From positions 5,479,334-5,543,333 of the forward strand of contig JAQFVV010012405.1 in NCBI GenBank assembly GCA_028023455.1: DNA of 64,000 nucleotides, in the 5' to 3' direction. The translations under genes were made by a program, and so were the position numbers. The notes beneath the pieces were generated by a model. That model did no database searches. It had not been told where the DNA came from and saw nothing but the letters and a program-made list of their open reading frames with translations. Shown here piece by piece: positions 1-12,534 of this stretch (positions within the stretch are counted from its first letter, which is position 1; every line of letters starts with the position of its first letter). The stretch is from Epiperipatus broadwayi (Eukaryota > Onychophora > Udeonychophora > Euonychophora > Peripatidae).

Positions 1-2419
1 TGAATAAAATACTTGTAATCCAATTAACCTCTTAAATATAAGGAAGGAATTACTTCTCTTGCATAAAATGCTCTGTAAAAAAAAATATGTTTTATTAATG
101 GTGGAACAAATAATATTTTTTTTAAAAAAATACACCCTGTAACAAAGAAATATTTAACTTGAATATCATGTGACAGTATTATGGACAAACATTTAGGAAT
201 TTTATATGTAAGATTTACTCTTGCCTAAAACATTTAAACTAAAATAAATGATTTATTTACCATTTTAATCTTCAGCTTAAGTAGAATTGTAATAAAATTA
301 CATTATTTTTTAACATAATTAAAGTTTTAAATAATTTTAATCTAATAAAAATAATGAAAGTATTTTAACGTTAAAATATTCTTGAAAAATAAAAAAAAGC
401 ACATCCTTTAGATCTTTATTAGTGAATTTTAAACATTTGTTTTTCTTACTTACCATATGAGGTTTTCAATGCATCACCATCATTATTAATTGCAAAAACA
501 AAATACACTTTTTATTTATTATTAAAAATATTCAAAAAATTAAAATTAAACAAAAAGTTCATTTTTTTATCTTTATTAACCTAACATAAAACAATTGTGC
601 AATAAATAGTTGTACAGTAGTTATTCTTAATTCCTGATTATATTTCTTATCCAGGAACAAAAAATAAAATCTATTTATAGAATAGTTGCTGATGTAGTGC
701 AGCACAGTAATGTAATATTGCAGTTAGATCTTAGAAATAGAAACATTACAATCCTGTGCCCCATATTTAAAGGCCACCCAATTCACTGACAATAGGTCTA
801 ATCCAGATGCTCTCTGGTGAGAACAATACTAGACTAAAATCCATAAAATTTTTCAGATAAAAAAATATAAGAGTAAGTATATGACATGCTAAAATTTAAA
901 TAAGCCAAAAGAGTTGATAAGAAGATGTAAAACAAGTAGGTTTATTGTGGAGGAAAGAGTAAAAAGATGTAACATAAATTATAATGGAATATTAATTCAC
1001 TATCTTTATTCCACTCCTGTGCCATCTATTGTTAGCAGTTTGAAAAATGATTGGTTGGGCAGAAAAGTTGAAAAAATAGTTTTAGTAATAAAAAATACTG
1101 GTAAATGACTGTAAACTATTATATTAAAAACTTATTTCAAAATGTCTGTTTATTTTTTTAAGAATATATGATAATTTTAAGGTTGAAACGATGTAGGGAG
1201 AAACTGGAAAAAATAGTTATTAGGAAATTGTAGTATTGTAATTGAACAGAAAAAGAAGACTTTAATGCACAATAAATATGGTGAAAATTTGTTAAAAATA
1301 ATATTGGTGCTGTAAATTTAATGGATTGCCATTATTGTATTTGCATAATGCATGAATGAGTTATGACAAATATTTTGTGGCAAAAAAAATCATTATAAAA
1401 AAAAACATTAGTTTATCTATACTCAAAATCATGGAGTTTAATAGATTACATCTAGAAAACAGAAATACAAGAGGTCATATTACATGCAAAAGTACATTGT
1501 TGGATCAATTCTAAAGCTATAAGATTTTAATGGCTGTTCTGTTAAAAAATAGATCTTATTCCAGTCATATCTTCAAAAAACATTATGTTATTCTTTTAAA
1601 GTACAACCATTCATGTTAGAGTTTGACAACTATTAAATACAAAAATTGCTAATATGGATTTATAAAATTTTCAAATTACTGCAGCATGGAATTATTTTGA
1701 GATGCATGTTATAAATATGAGTATATTTATTATTGAATTCATTAAAAAAAGTCCCATGACTATTCTTTGCCAATCATTTTATTATTGGTGACTTCATATC
1801 TTCTGCTGGCTAAAATAATAAATCAAATCTGAAGCTTCCTAATCAAAACAGATTTAAAGATAAAAATTCAATGACTGATTAGAATACTTTAAAATGTTTG
1901 ATGGATTAAAACTGCAAAAAAGATGCAGACATTTATTGATAATGTTCATTTTCAAGCTTTTTTGATCCATTGAAAAAAATTTACGAACCTAAAAATTATA
2001 TTTTAATCTTATTAAATCCATCAATAGTGTTCCCTTGGTATAAGTGGAAAGATCATGTTTTATATAGTGATATAAGATCTGAGATGATGATGATGTTTAA
2101 TGATATATCAGTCTATCTACTAATATATTTAGTCAAAGTTCCTGCAGATCCTTGTGATACATTTGGAAAAGTTTTAAACTATTGTAGTGATACGTTAGCA
2201 TTAAAACAGTGGAATTTTTTTATTGATTATATAGACTCATAATTAACTTTAATTTTATTTCTATTGTTCTAATTTTTAAAAATTAAAGAAATAGACAAAA
2301 TTCTATCTGAATATTATTGGTATTAACTATTCACGATTTTCTTAAATTGGTTATTATCAGTCATTATCAAAAACTCATTTGTAGTTTTAGAGAATCTAGA
2401 AACACCATATTCATAGTTT
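1..2419. other. AT-rich DNA, no gene recognised
   Basis: Short open frames occur (for example about 914-1108 and 1970-2242), but their translations show no domain, biased composition or conserved motif that I recognise, and AT-rich DNA with stops every few codons yields such frames by chance. Homopolymer A and T runs are common. I see no repeat boundary, RNA gene or promoter that I can support. Confidence 0.6.
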
Positions 2420-3370
2420 TTGTTGTTTGCAAAAACCATATGAGTCAGAACAAAAGAGTAATTTATATATTGCTTTTATTGATCTGATCAAACTATTTGA
2501 CTCAATTAATCAAACAAATGGCACTGTTCACAATTAATTGGGGTTTCTCAAAGTTTATTTATATTATACAGCTTCTAAAAAATGTAATAGGAGAAAAGGT
2601 TAAAACTACAGGTTAAAAATGTCAAAGTTTTGAAATTTAAAATGGTGTTAATGTTATTTATTAACTTCAATTTTGTTTTCAATTTTTAAGACAGTAATAG
2701 TTTTTAAAAGTATTTATAGATGGGATTTTGAAGCGGACATCAAGATATATAAAGATTTGGTGATAAAAATTTTAATTTGAACCCATTAAAAGAAAAACAA
2801 TTTCACCCACTTGACTTTAGAATTTATAATATGCCATATAATAGTAAATCATCCATGCACTTTACTACTGTTACACAATGCTTTATTTACCACACTCTTT
2901 TACAGTTTACAGTTTCGATTACCCCAGCAATCTTCTTCAGAACTCTTATATTTCCTAATTTCAACTGCTAAACTGTAAAAGAGAGTGATAAATAAAGCAT
3001 TGTATAACAGTAGTAAAGTGCATGGATAATTTAGTGTTATATGGTATACATTTGGTAATTCAATAAGAAAGACTAATTTATATTATGCTGGTAATTAGGC
3101 TATCCTTATTAATTCAGAAATTACTTATGAAATATAATTAGTGTTTGAGTGCAAAATATAATGACAGTGATGGAAAAAGATCTTCAAAAACATTAAGCTA
3201 AGAATGTGTAGCCAATTTAAATATACTGGCAGCTTTGTAAGTAGAAACATGGACTTAGACCTTGGGGTACAGTTCATATTCCAATGCATTGCTGGTTTTA
3301 ATAAATTAATGAATAGAATATTTCCTCATGATGATAAAATTATTACAACTAAAATAAAACTATTATTTTA
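2420..3370 (+). pseudogene. Decayed LINE reverse transcriptase fragment
   Basis: Around 2455-2520 one frame reads as a reverse-transcriptase motif A block, with the pattern LYIAFIDLxKxFDSIN, which carries the catalytic aspartate of non-LTR retrotransposons. It then reaches a stop. Around 3205-3330 another frame gives a block of the form FKYTGSFVSRN, followed by a GFNKLMNR-like stretch. This corresponds to the FTYLGS...AFGRL region that lies downstream of the YADD motif in RTE- and Jockey-type LINEs. The two blocks are in the right order on one strand, with stops and frameshifts between them, so this is a dead, 5'-truncated copy. A foldback element (about 2831-3048) sits between them and looks like a later insertion. 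The exact clade is uncertain. Confidence 0.55.
2831..3048. repeat. Foldback element, family FB1, copy 1
   Basis: Two arms of about 80 bp (2831-2910 and 2969-3048) are near-perfect reverse complements. They share, for example, gcactttactactgtta on the left and its complement on the right, so the sequence can fold into one long hairpin. The loop holds a core resembling GTTCTGAAGAAGATTGCTGG (read on the minus strand). The same core occurs at about 5690-5740 and 33950-33985, which defines a dispersed family. The arms are not similar to those at 33.9 kb along their whole length, so only the core is shared with confidence. No clear target duplication was found here. Confidence 0.7.
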
Positions 3371-3512
3371 AAAAAAATTATAATATGAAAATGAAACTTT
3401 AACCCTTTAGTATAATATAAGGATATTTAAAAAATTTAATTTAAGATTGCATCATAAAATTCTAAAAAACTGATGGTAAAATCATAAGACCAATCAATTT
3501 GTTACTACAGAC

Positions 3513-4601
3513 CAGGAATGGAGAACTGCTGGCTCATGGACATTTTCAAAAACATGTACTAAATGTAACTTCTATTTACACATGTACATTATTTAAATAT
3601 GAGCACAGGGCAAATATTGAATTAAGAGTGAAGCAACATAAAATATTTATTTTTTCAACTACACCTTTCTTTCTATCCAACCTTTACAATAGTTCTACTT
3701 CATTTTATCAAAGCTATAATATCCCAACAAATTATCTATATTGTGTAGTCTATCTGATTATGGATTTAATCTATGGTGTTGTGGACATTTTGCTTGTTTT
3801 TAGTGATTTTCACAGACATAGACGATCCAATATAAAATTTGAATTTAATTTCATTTTATTATAATTATTATTTTACATTTAATTTTTTTTATTAGGATGG
3901 CTATACTAAGTAGAATAAAAAAAATTGAGACAGAAAATCATGCACTTTGAAAGAAATGAACCAACACATTTTTTTTTTATTGATGTGGCTGATATGTCTG
4001 AAAAATATTTCAGTCAATAAAGAAGACAATATTAAGAAGCACTATTTATCAACACATTATGATTACAATAAAATTGTTGGGGAAGAAAGAAATATTCAAA
4101 TAAAAAGCTTGAAGAGAAGCTTCATCAAGTGGCTGACATGTTTCCTAAAAAGTACAATTCTGTGAAAGCAAGTTTCATTATTTTAAAAAAAAAACAAAAA
4201 CAGAAAATTTGAAACCATTTTCTGAAGAAGACTTTATAAAAGACTGCATTGTAAGTGCTATCCAGAACATAAAAAGAAATTTGAGAATATAAATATGTTA
4301 TGAAAAATAGTTGCAAAGTAAATTAGAAAAATTATCATTAAATTTGAAACAATCATTAATAATAATAATAATATTACTTTATTTTTAATTCACACAAAAA
4401 ATTATGGTGCTCGTTTAAAAAGGAAAATTTGAAATTGACTTGCCAGTTGAAAAGTTTGACCACATCTAATGATTAGGGGTAAATTAAGTAAATTTTTGTT
4501 CAAATATAGCAGGTTAATTTTTAAGTTGAGAATTTTGTATGGCCTATGAATGATATTATAAAAATCAAAATGGCCCTTGGCAGGAAAAATGTTCCCCACC
4601 T
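3513..4601 (+). mobile_element. Old internally deleted hAT transposon
   Basis: The left end reads CAGGAATGGAGAACTG and the right end, reversed, reads GAGAGGTGGGGAACAT. Both resemble the CAGGGGTGGGGAACC type of hAT terminal inverted repeat. Just inside the right end, the text near 4545-4598 (atggccctt, then ggcaggaaaaatgttccccac) is typical of the subterminal region of BED-finger hAT elements. The interior at about 3950-4320 contains a broken transposase N-terminus. At about 1.1 kb it is far shorter than an autonomous element. I could not find matching 8-bp flanks, as expected for an old copy or a misplaced boundary. Confidence 0.5.
3950..4325 (+). pseudogene. hAT transposase N-terminal relic
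   Basis: Pieces in more than one frame resemble the N-terminal part of SCAND3/ZBED-type hAT transposases. There is a histidine-bearing half of a BED finger (NIKKHYLSTHYDY at about 4029-4068). After it come a helix with the pattern VKASFIIL and a block reading KPFSEEDFIKDCIVSAIQNI (about 4210-4270). That last block matches the position of the 'GKPFxDGEFIKxC' segment in these proteins. Frameshifts separate the blocks and the catalytic core is absent, so no transposase can be made. The domain assignment rests on my memory of the family pattern and would need a profile search. Confidence 0.5.
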
Positions 4602-4748
4602 CTCTATTAATATAAAATTACATTAAAAATAGATTGGACATTTACAGACAAATAAATAATACAAGATTATTTTTAATTTTCAATAGTATATAATCTTTTT
4701 ATACAATTATGTAATTCTAACAAACTTGTAATATTCAAGTTAATCTGA

Positions 4749-4860
4749 ATTGGTGGTCGAGAGATCAGCGACGGCTGCTTTACAAGCAGTTGTCCCGGGT
4801 TAACGGGTTCGCTTCCCAGCTGATGCTATGACTCATGAGAAAAAAAAAACTATAATAAAG
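4749..4860 (+). repeat. tRNA-like SINE head or tRNA pseudogene
   Basis: From about 4752 the sequence has a tRNA-like layout: a possible D-arm with an A-box-like stretch, an anticodon-like hairpin (GCTGC, a 7-base loop, GCAGT at about 4776-4792), and a B-box-like GGTTCGCTTCC at about 4806-4816. Extra bases before the B box (CGGGTTAACGGGTTCGC looks partly duplicated) and a poor acceptor stem argue against a working tRNA. An oligo-A run follows at about 4839-4848. It is best read as a retroposed tRNA-derived sequence. Confidence 0.5.
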
Positions 4861-6640
4861 TCTTAAATGCACTGAGCCAGCTTTAGGCAGTGATTGGTTG
4901 AAAGCTGATTCAGTATATTTGAAACTTTCTTATAGTTATTTTATCTTTTCAAATTAATTTGAACATTACAAGTTTGATAAGATTATCTTTAAAAAACTAA
5001 TAAACTGAATATGGTTTTATGGGAGAGGCAGACCCATTTTAGGACATTTAGAGATGTGCAATATTTACTGCTGCTATTATTAAAATATGACTGAAATTAG
5101 AATTCAATGATAAACTGCAATTAGACCAAGATAATAAAATCTTTCAAAAACAAAAGTTTCTTTATAAAATATCACATAAACAGAACAATGAACTGTCATA
5201 TTCTGTTATGTGGATGTATTTGCAAGGTATTTGGGGATCATGGATTTATTTGTGCAAAATTTATCTCTAGTATATGATAATAATATAGTTACATATAATA
5301 AAAAAATTAGGAGGAGAGAAATAAGGTTTTTAATTTTGATCAGGTAGTAACTATTAATATTTAAAGAATAGAGCAAAAAACAGAAGAAAAAAAGTCTAAT
5401 TTAAAGTACTCTGTTTTTCATTTGGCAAATAATTAATGATATGTGCAAAAAATTTTGCTCAAAGAAAAAATCAGTCTTGAAAACATAAGATAGTTTGCTA
5501 ATATTTGCATCCTCTTAAGCCCAATTTTATTTTAGTATTTTTTATTGAAATTGCATTATCAATAAATAACAAAATTATATATGTATGTGCGTATATAAAT
5601 AATGATTATAAGATAAAGTATATATATATATAATGTAAAACTATATGTTCATGTATATTTGTATTCATATATTTGCATCGTGTTTGCTATAGTTCTGAAG
5701 AAAATTGCTGGGGCAATCGAAACTGCCAATAGTGGGTTGTAAAAAGCATTGTAAGATTAATACAAAATGTAAATGATAATAATAACAAATCTATTTCTTC
5801 AATTCCATTATCAACTTGGAGTAAGAAATAGATTTGCCACCTAAAAATAATGTATACTCAGGGATCATGTGGTGTTTCTCTACAATTATCTATATGTTTG
5901 TTTGTTTTTTTGCTTACAGTATTTACAATAATGGATTATTCATATCAACCAATAATTTCCTGAGCAGTTTAGGAAATGATAAAGTGTCAAACTGAGAATT
6001 AAGATTCCCAGATGAAGCACAATCTATCACTTCCGATGTTCCACCCATCATAATCTTCTTATTTTTGCCAATAATTATAATAATTTTACTTATTCATTTA
6101 AAAAGGTAGTTAAAAACAATTTACTGCTTAATGCAACCTGTGAAATTATATTATTTTTTATTAAAAATAATTTTCTAAATATTTTTTTTCATTATTTAAT
6201 AAAAGTTTGATGTGTAAATTAAATTTAAAATTTCAGAAATATTGTATTATGGGAAGGGAGAAAGAACTTCAGGTGTAAAAATAAGTTCCTTTATTAAATG
6301 AGGACTTAAAATTTTAATCCATCTTAGAAATATTTTATGAACAAAAATTTTTATCTCAGAAAGCTGTCAGTAACTTTTTCAAAAAAGTTGTAGACATTCA
6401 AAAGTAATCTAACGTAACCGGGGAAATATATTTTTTCTATTACAATGTTTTTAATAATAAATAGCATTTAAAGCAATAATTCTAACGATTTTAAAAAATT
6501 TAAAACTTCAGATACAAAAAGATATTGTAATTTTTAATTTAAAATTAATGTGCAATAAAAAATAGAGAATCAATAAAAAAAAATTATTAAAAAGTTAAAA
6601 TGATAATAAATTAGTGGATGAAGATGTCAGATTAAAACAG
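4861..6640. other. AT-rich DNA with one partial foldback
   Basis: No gene recognised. It holds a (TA)-rich run near 5618-5635, a 14-bp-arm hairpin at about 5786-5838 (caaatctatttctt and its complement), and a partial FB1 copy described separately. Confidence 0.6.
5655..5765 (+). repeat. Foldback family FB1, half copy
   Basis: The text GTTCTGAAGAAAATTGCTGG followed by a GCAATCGAAACTG-like stretch and a ggttgtaaaaagc arm matches the core and right arm of the element at 33.8-34.05 kb. The left arm is missing here, so this is a truncated or decayed copy. Confidence 0.6.
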
Positions 6641-6839
6641 CATTTAAATGCTATGCTTGGATGTGATGTACATAATTTAATGTAAGTTGTTGGAAAGAAA
6701 ATTGTTTGATTAGTGTATGTGTATATATATACCAAGGGTGGGCAAACGGTCGATCACGCACAGTTGACAGTTGAACGCAGAACGTTTCTGCCATCAGATT
6801 ACTGTCTGAATTCTGAATCTTTATTTTTACATTTATATT

Positions 6840-7020
6840 TTGCTGGTTTAGCATAAAATACTTATATTGATGATTATTTATCTTTTCGACATATATTTGT
6901 TCAAGTGTATCAGTGATATGAGATAAAGTGGTGAGTGGTGTGAAAGTCTGTGCTCATATACCCTATATATTACATATATTGATATAGGTATATAATAAGC
7001 CTGTATTTCAGTTATTTATA
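6840..7020 (+). repeat. FB3 inverted-repeat family, one arm
   Basis: This stretch (tgctggtttagcat..., attatttatctttt, gtgtatcagtg, gaaagtctgtgctcat) matches the right arm of the palindromic element at 24.66-24.85 kb almost continuously. Only one arm is present. It ends in TA-rich sequence, as other members do. Confidence 0.65.
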
Positions 7021-7049
7021 AATTCTATAATTGAGTAAAAAAAAAAGTA

Positions 7050-8033
7050 ACTCTATATGTGATATGATGTGTACTGTGGCTTCTCCTTAAACGAAGTCAA
7101 GAATATGTTAGCAATTATGCCCAGATAAACCTGTTAGCCACTTTATTTTCCATTCCCCACTCTAAATTTTCTCACATTCTGCTCCATCTCATTTCCACAA
7201 CATAATTTTTGTCAACTCTATAACCTTTATATCTAAATCCCCCTTATCTTTTCCCAAACCCAACATAAAAACCAATAATTCACTTTCTGTATAATCACTT
7301 TTTTCATATTTATTCTTCCATAACTTCATTATATGTACCCTTTCTGTTTTCAAGCATTTACATTCAATTAACAAATCCCTAATATTTTCTATTCCTTCCT
7401 TACATAATTTACAAAATAAATTACCCATATTTTTCCATTTACATGTATATTCTCTTGTAGCTAAAGATCCCGATACAGCCTTAAACAATAAACTACTTTC
7501 CTTTTACTATTATCATATATTAACTCACACCTAATATTCTGTTTATTTCTATATATATTTAAACTCTTTTTACTCTCCATACTATTTCTCCATCTCTCTA
7601 ACTCCCTATTCTTTATTAATAAATCTATTCTTTTATCCCATTCCTTACTACTATAACACTCAACAATCCTCTTAACACAATCATCCCATCTTTTGTACAA
7701 ATATACTGATATAAATTCTTTATCCAAATCTTTTGCATACCACATTACCTTTCTTACCCATCTTGTTACCTGCCCTTTACTCATAACCCAATTAAATACT
7801 ATTTTGGCTATTCTCTTATTATCCATAAACTGCAATCTACCAAACATTTTCATTTTACTTTTTGTATCTCTTATATGAAAACTTGACCATCCCGTTTCTC
7901 CTTGAATTGCCTCCCTTGCTGTCCATACATCTGTATCCAATGCATGTCCTCCTATTTCCTTTTGAACTTTTTCTAAATAATCTAATAATCTATAATTGAG
8001 TTGACCGATGGCAGCGCTCGAATGGCAATGCAA
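7050..8033 (-). pseudogene. LINE ORF2 3' fragment, 5'-truncated
   Basis: Read on the minus strand, two overlapping frames (8033-7461, then 7488-7189) encode the C-terminal part of a non-LTR retrotransposon protein after the reverse transcriptase. It ends with a zinc-knuckle-like pattern, CKLCKEGIENIRDLLIEC (C-x2-C, then a late C), in which the usual histidine is replaced by aspartate. A closely related copy lies on the plus strand at 26.15-27.78 kb and matches over most of the length, including the run GRLQFMDNKRIAKIVFNWV. The frame break near 7470 makes it non-functional. The 3' end (7050-7140) has the same tail text as the copies at 21.95 and 27.7 kb. It lies inside the hAT element at 6733-8392 and so inserted after it. 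Confidence 0.75.
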
Positions 8034-8400
8034 TGTAGTATGTATATGTGTTTTTATGTATTTTGTTTTGCTCTTATTCTAAAAAATTTAACAACTAAAA
8101 AATTTGCATTAAAACATACTAAGTTTTTTGGCTTGAATGTGAATTTGTTATATAATACAAAATTTTATTTTAAAAAATTTTTAGTTCCTTAATTTTCGAT
8201 AAAAATATGATTGATAAAAAACAAAAAATTTATCATTTTCTTAATGATTTGGAGGAGCTATATTTTTTTTTACTATGTATAGAGACAAATATCTTTGTCT
8301 GATATGTCATGCTACAGTACCCAAAAAGTTGAACGTTGATAAATAATAAATATAAAAGTTGATTATGTTGCTTTTAAGTTTGCCCATCCCTGATATATAC

Positions 8401-10215
8401 AATGAAGTGTTCATAATCCATCAATTTATCAGAAAGATAAAAAATGAAAAGAAAAAAAACCCAGCAAACTGTCAAAAGCTATAAATAAAAAAAAGTTACC
8501 TGATTATTATTCATTAAAATACAGGTATATAATAAAAATTATAATATATTACATTTTTTTCTATTTGAGACTCTAATCATATCATTGTTTTTTCATATAA
8601 ATAGCCTTGAGTTTGTGGGAAAATAGAAATAGTATATTTATTACAAAAAATTACTTTCCAAATTGTTAAAATAATAAAAGTATTTTTTAAAAAACTATTA
8701 TATGAAATTTAAAAAAGCCTTATAATGTAAAATAGTAAAAATATTTTTTTTATTTTCTAACATTTAAGTTTAAATACATCAAAAATATACTACTAACATT
8801 ACACATATAATATTCCATTTTTTTAATTATATTAAATGTCAAATTAATGAAAATATTTCTAAAATATTGAAAAAAATAGCTATAGAAATAAATTGAAAAA
8901 CTTTTTTTTTTACCATAATGTAAACAATGCTTGCCAAAATTCTCAATTTAGTATTTGTGCTTTGGTGATTTTTTATTTATTAATTTCTTTTGCCACCTAT
9001 GAACAAAAATAAAAACTAAAATATAAAAACATTAACATTGATATGAAACTGCTTAACTCAAATCAGCAATATAAACTTTTATATTAAGATAGATCTAATT
9101 GCTGCAATATATTACTACAGCACCACAATATATTATTGTGTTATACAGTAGAAAAGAGTTAAAACTATTTGCTGAAAAAACCTTTGATCATTATTTATTT
9201 TGTCAAATTTTATGCTTTAATTCAAAGAAAGAGTTTTCAAAGTCAGAATATGTTTCATGATAATCAGCATTCATGCTGTAAAAATAAAATAAAATTTTAA
9301 CTTCTGTTACTGTTTAATGCATTTTGGAAAAGTTTAGTTCTTCTTCAGATTTACCATTTTTTCCTCTTCCTTTTTTATTTTACTTAATAAAACAATACTG
9401 TATCATATCTGGAATTTAACTCTAACAAGAATAAAGTATAATAAATCAGGCTAATGGGAAAATCTGTGCACAAAATTACTTGACATATATTAGAACTCAA
9501 AAGTAATGAATCAGAAGTCATGTTTTGTCATGGATGTAATAAATTTTGATAAAGCATTATTCTTGATAATAGTTTTGCTAAGTTTTTTACATAATCCAAT
9601 AAAAAAAATAAAGAGCTAAAGATACTGCACTTTATTTCAAATTTTAAAAACAACTACTTGGAAAAACACTGTATAAAAATGTGATTTAGCAATAAAAAAT
9701 AATATTATTTATATGTAGTTTAGGGATCTAAAAAGGGCAAAATATGCATAAATGTGAAGGTAATAGTGTGATAAAATTTCACTGTTTATACTGTGATCTC
9801 ATTAATGTAAAACATATATTAAAGTTTATGATACATCTTTGAATATTGTGAAGATAGAAATTGTGTTACAGAAGTGGATAAATAATGACATACTATTTTA
9901 TTAAGAATTAAATGTTATTTTGATTACAAAACTCTATTATCTAATTACTCTTAGATATCTGACAGGGAATATTAATATGAGTAATTACTGGAATAAATTT
10001 CAGTGATCTCTTGCATCTCTCTAATAATTATATATAATTTCTATACTTGGAATTATTAATTATGCCTATCTATCTACTATCTATATCTATCTATCAATAT
10101 ATATATAATTTATTATTTTAACAGATTGGTGTATGTGGAAACATTTAAAATAGTGAGATATTTTATTTCTAAATAGTCAAAATAAGAGTCATAGATCACA
10201 TGACCCAATTCTCTT
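8401..10215. other. AT-rich DNA, no gene recognised
   Basis: I see no coding region, RNA gene or bounded repeat. There is a short tetranucleotide-like (ctat)n stretch at about 10062-10095. Confidence 0.6.
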
Positions 10216-10220
10216 AATCT

Positions 10221-10535
10221 TGTAAGATATAAAAAATGAGCATTTTCCAATTGCTCAACAAGCTTTGTGATAAATGCTTAGCCAGAAAAAGCATTTAAAA
10301 TATCTCTGTCAGGACCCCCCCCCCAACTTCTGACCATGGTTTCATGCTTTGGCACTCCTCAAAGAGTCTGAAGCAACCCTAGAGCCTCTCTGAGGGGTGC
10401 CAAAGCATGAAACCATGGTCAGAGGTTAGGGGGAGGGGTTCCTGACAGAGATATTTTAAATGCTTTCTCTGGCTAAGCATTTATCACAAAGTTGTTGAGC
10501 AATAGGAAAATGCCCATTTTTTATTCTATTTCTAA
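10221..10535. repeat. Long palindrome (foldback), ~315 bp
   Basis: The left half (from aaaaaatgagcattttcc at about 10231) and the right half (to ggaaaatgcccatttttt at about 10523) are reverse complements over about 140 bp each. Shared segments include tgataaatgcttagcc, atttaaaatatctctgtcag and atggtttcatgctttggca. Mismatches are few, and an oligo-C run (10315-10324) in the left arm is gggaggggtt on the right. The short loop is near 10370. The segment gctaagcatttatc also occurs at about 39913-39926. A MITE or hairpin retroposon are both possible. I found no clear target duplication. Confidence 0.8.
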
Positions 10536-12250
10536 ATCTATTAAAGTCTGTAGCCACAATGTTTTTTTTAAAAAAAATACAATTACTTATTAAATCAATT
10601 GTGCAGATTCAAAAAACCCTAAGTCTCAAACCAGAGTGTTGTCAAAAAGTTGGTAATTCTCTAATTACTACTTCAGATATGATTTTAGTTGCTAGAAAGA
10701 CGGTGAGTGTATTTATGTAAGAATTAGAAATGAAGTAGTTCAAACTTTTATTAGTTCTCATATGAAATTAAGATATTCCTCCTCATAGCAGGTTAAATAT
10801 GATAATTTTAATCAAATCCAGCAACTTATTAAATTAGCTGTGCAGGCTCATGATTATCATAAATGATTTGCCCCAAGAAGGGGAGGTCTGCAGAGAAATT
10901 TTGAAATAGTTCATTTATCATTCCTATATAAATGCACTGTCCTTCTAGAAACTTAAACAATACCTTAAATAGTAATCTGAGAATAGCCAATTGTTTGATT
11001 GCATTCTAGATTGGCAGGTTTTGTATTTGAAAAAACATCCGGACTGCAGACTTTAATAGATTTAGAAACAGAATATCTTATTAATTTTAATGTATATACA
11101 TTAAGTTTAGTATAGACAATATACATATATTTGAATATTATATATAGCATTCTGTGTGTAAATAAATATAAAGTCAGAACATGAAAGAACGAACTCAAAA
11201 GGATATCATGAATGCTAAATAGTTATATAATCACCAATTATCTGCCAAAGGGTAAGATTTGACTTTAGATTATTTGCTTCAAGCCTATTTGTTTTCTGTT
11301 CTATACTAAAATATACATAAATATTTATTTTCTTAAGTTCATCAATCAACTTCTTTCATGATCTATCTTTTTTTTTACTCTCCACATTTTGTCCAATATA
11401 GATTTTACAATTTTTCTACCTCTAAGTAAATGTTCAATCCAATTTTTTCCCACTTAAAAATTTCTGTATTAAATATTTTTAAATATGTCTAATGTTAACC
11501 TCATCTTTATAATTTTTTTTACTTCTCTTCCCATTTCACATCTTAGTGGTCTATCATATTTTTTTCTTGATTGAATTTAATCAAATAAGAATAGACTTCA
11601 CTTAAAACTGCACTTTATGCCAATCCCAACCAGAATCATATGTACACCATGGGCAAAAAACAGAATGCTTAGAAATATACAAAAATTAAATAATGGTGGG
11701 GAAAGGTGCATATATTCAATTAAATAGTGTAATATATTTTTAATGTAAACTGTGATGTATTACTTGAAATCTTAATATGTTTATAGTTTTGATTGCAAAA
11801 CAGTGACTGTCTGTAAATCTGATTATTAAATATATTGTTTATGATTGCAATTTATAAAATGAAATAATAGCAACTTATCTGTCTTTACAGTATGAATATG
11901 ACCAGCCTGGTTGAAAGCAGTGATAAGCTATAAAATAGTTACAATTGTTTAATATTTCTTGTATAATAGACCTTTCTGATTTATTGAATAGCAACTGTAC
12001 TAATTATAAATATGTTTCTAATATTAAGGATTCAATGGGCTTCTAAATCACTGCAAGTGGAAAAAAGGATTGGAAATCATCGTGTTTGCAACAAGAATGC
12101 TTTTTAAAAATCTAATTTTAGTAGCCAGTTTTATTATAAAACAATTTGTAAAGATTTTTTTATTGAAGTTATTTTTTAAAGTAGTTCTTGGTACCAAGTA
12201 TTAACAAGTACAATTTTTGATTTAATCTATTATTTAAATAAACTTGCAGA
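10536..12250. other. AT-rich DNA with weak repeat traces
   Basis: No gene recognised. A stretch at about 10541-10556 (aatctattaaagtctg) reappears inverted at about 11050-11067, just outside the palindrome, so a larger inverted structure may have existed. On the minus strand, 11370-11590 shows a broken frame with a WIEHLLRGRK-like run that could be the C-terminus of an RTE-type LINE, but this is weak. Confidence 0.45.
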
Positions 12251-12255
12251 GGTAA

Positions 12256-12525
12256 AATTCTCCATACAATAACATCACACAATGCAAGTCAGAGTAATCA
12301 ATAAATGCAGGACGGTTTGTACATAAAATCCCTATCTAGTGCCTAGTTATCCAATATCCCCAGACTAATTTCTAGCTTGTGGCTTTCATCAGTGAGGAAC
12401 CTTGGATCTGAGAGCTTTGATTGCTCCGGCTTTACACTGAGTGATACTACTGCATAGAGAATTTTGCCTCCATGAAAAATAGCTTGTGCAAACATAAAGA
12501 ATGGTGTATCATGTGATTTTTGATG
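12256..12525 (+). repeat. Hairpin SINE family HS, copy A
   Basis: The element starts near aaaattctccatacaata and has the inverted counterpart gcatagagaattttgcct at about 12453-12470. The outer segments can therefore pair. The middle (ccccagactaatttctagc, then catcagtgagg) is a core shared with the copies at 38.97-39.18 kb and, more distantly, 39.83-39.89 kb. The 3' part (atcatgtgat...gatggtta) matches the copy at 44.6 kb. The flanks share ttaaataaa (about 12233-12241 and 12526-12534), a possible 9-bp target duplication. Confidence 0.65.
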
Positions 12526-12534
12526 GTTAAATAA

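Larger units (their letters stand above)
6733..8392. mobile_element. Non-autonomous hAT element with 8-bp TSD
   Basis: The left terminus CAAGGGTGGGCAAAC (6733-6747) and the right terminus, reversed, CAGGGATGGGCAAAC (8378-8392) are imperfect 15-bp inverted repeats of hAT type. They are flanked by identical 8-bp direct repeats, atatatac, at 6725-6732 and 8393-8400, which is the hAT signature length. The flank is simple-sequence-like, so the duplication alone is weaker evidence than usual. Only the outer parts (about 6733-6840 and 7990-8392) look like original element. The interior holds a LINE 3' fragment and part of an FB3 foldback, both later insertions. No transposase remains. Confidence 0.7.

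Noticed and set aside
4749-4835. Functional tRNA gene
   Set aside because: Extra bases before the B box and a poor acceptor stem; better explained as tRNA-derived repeat.
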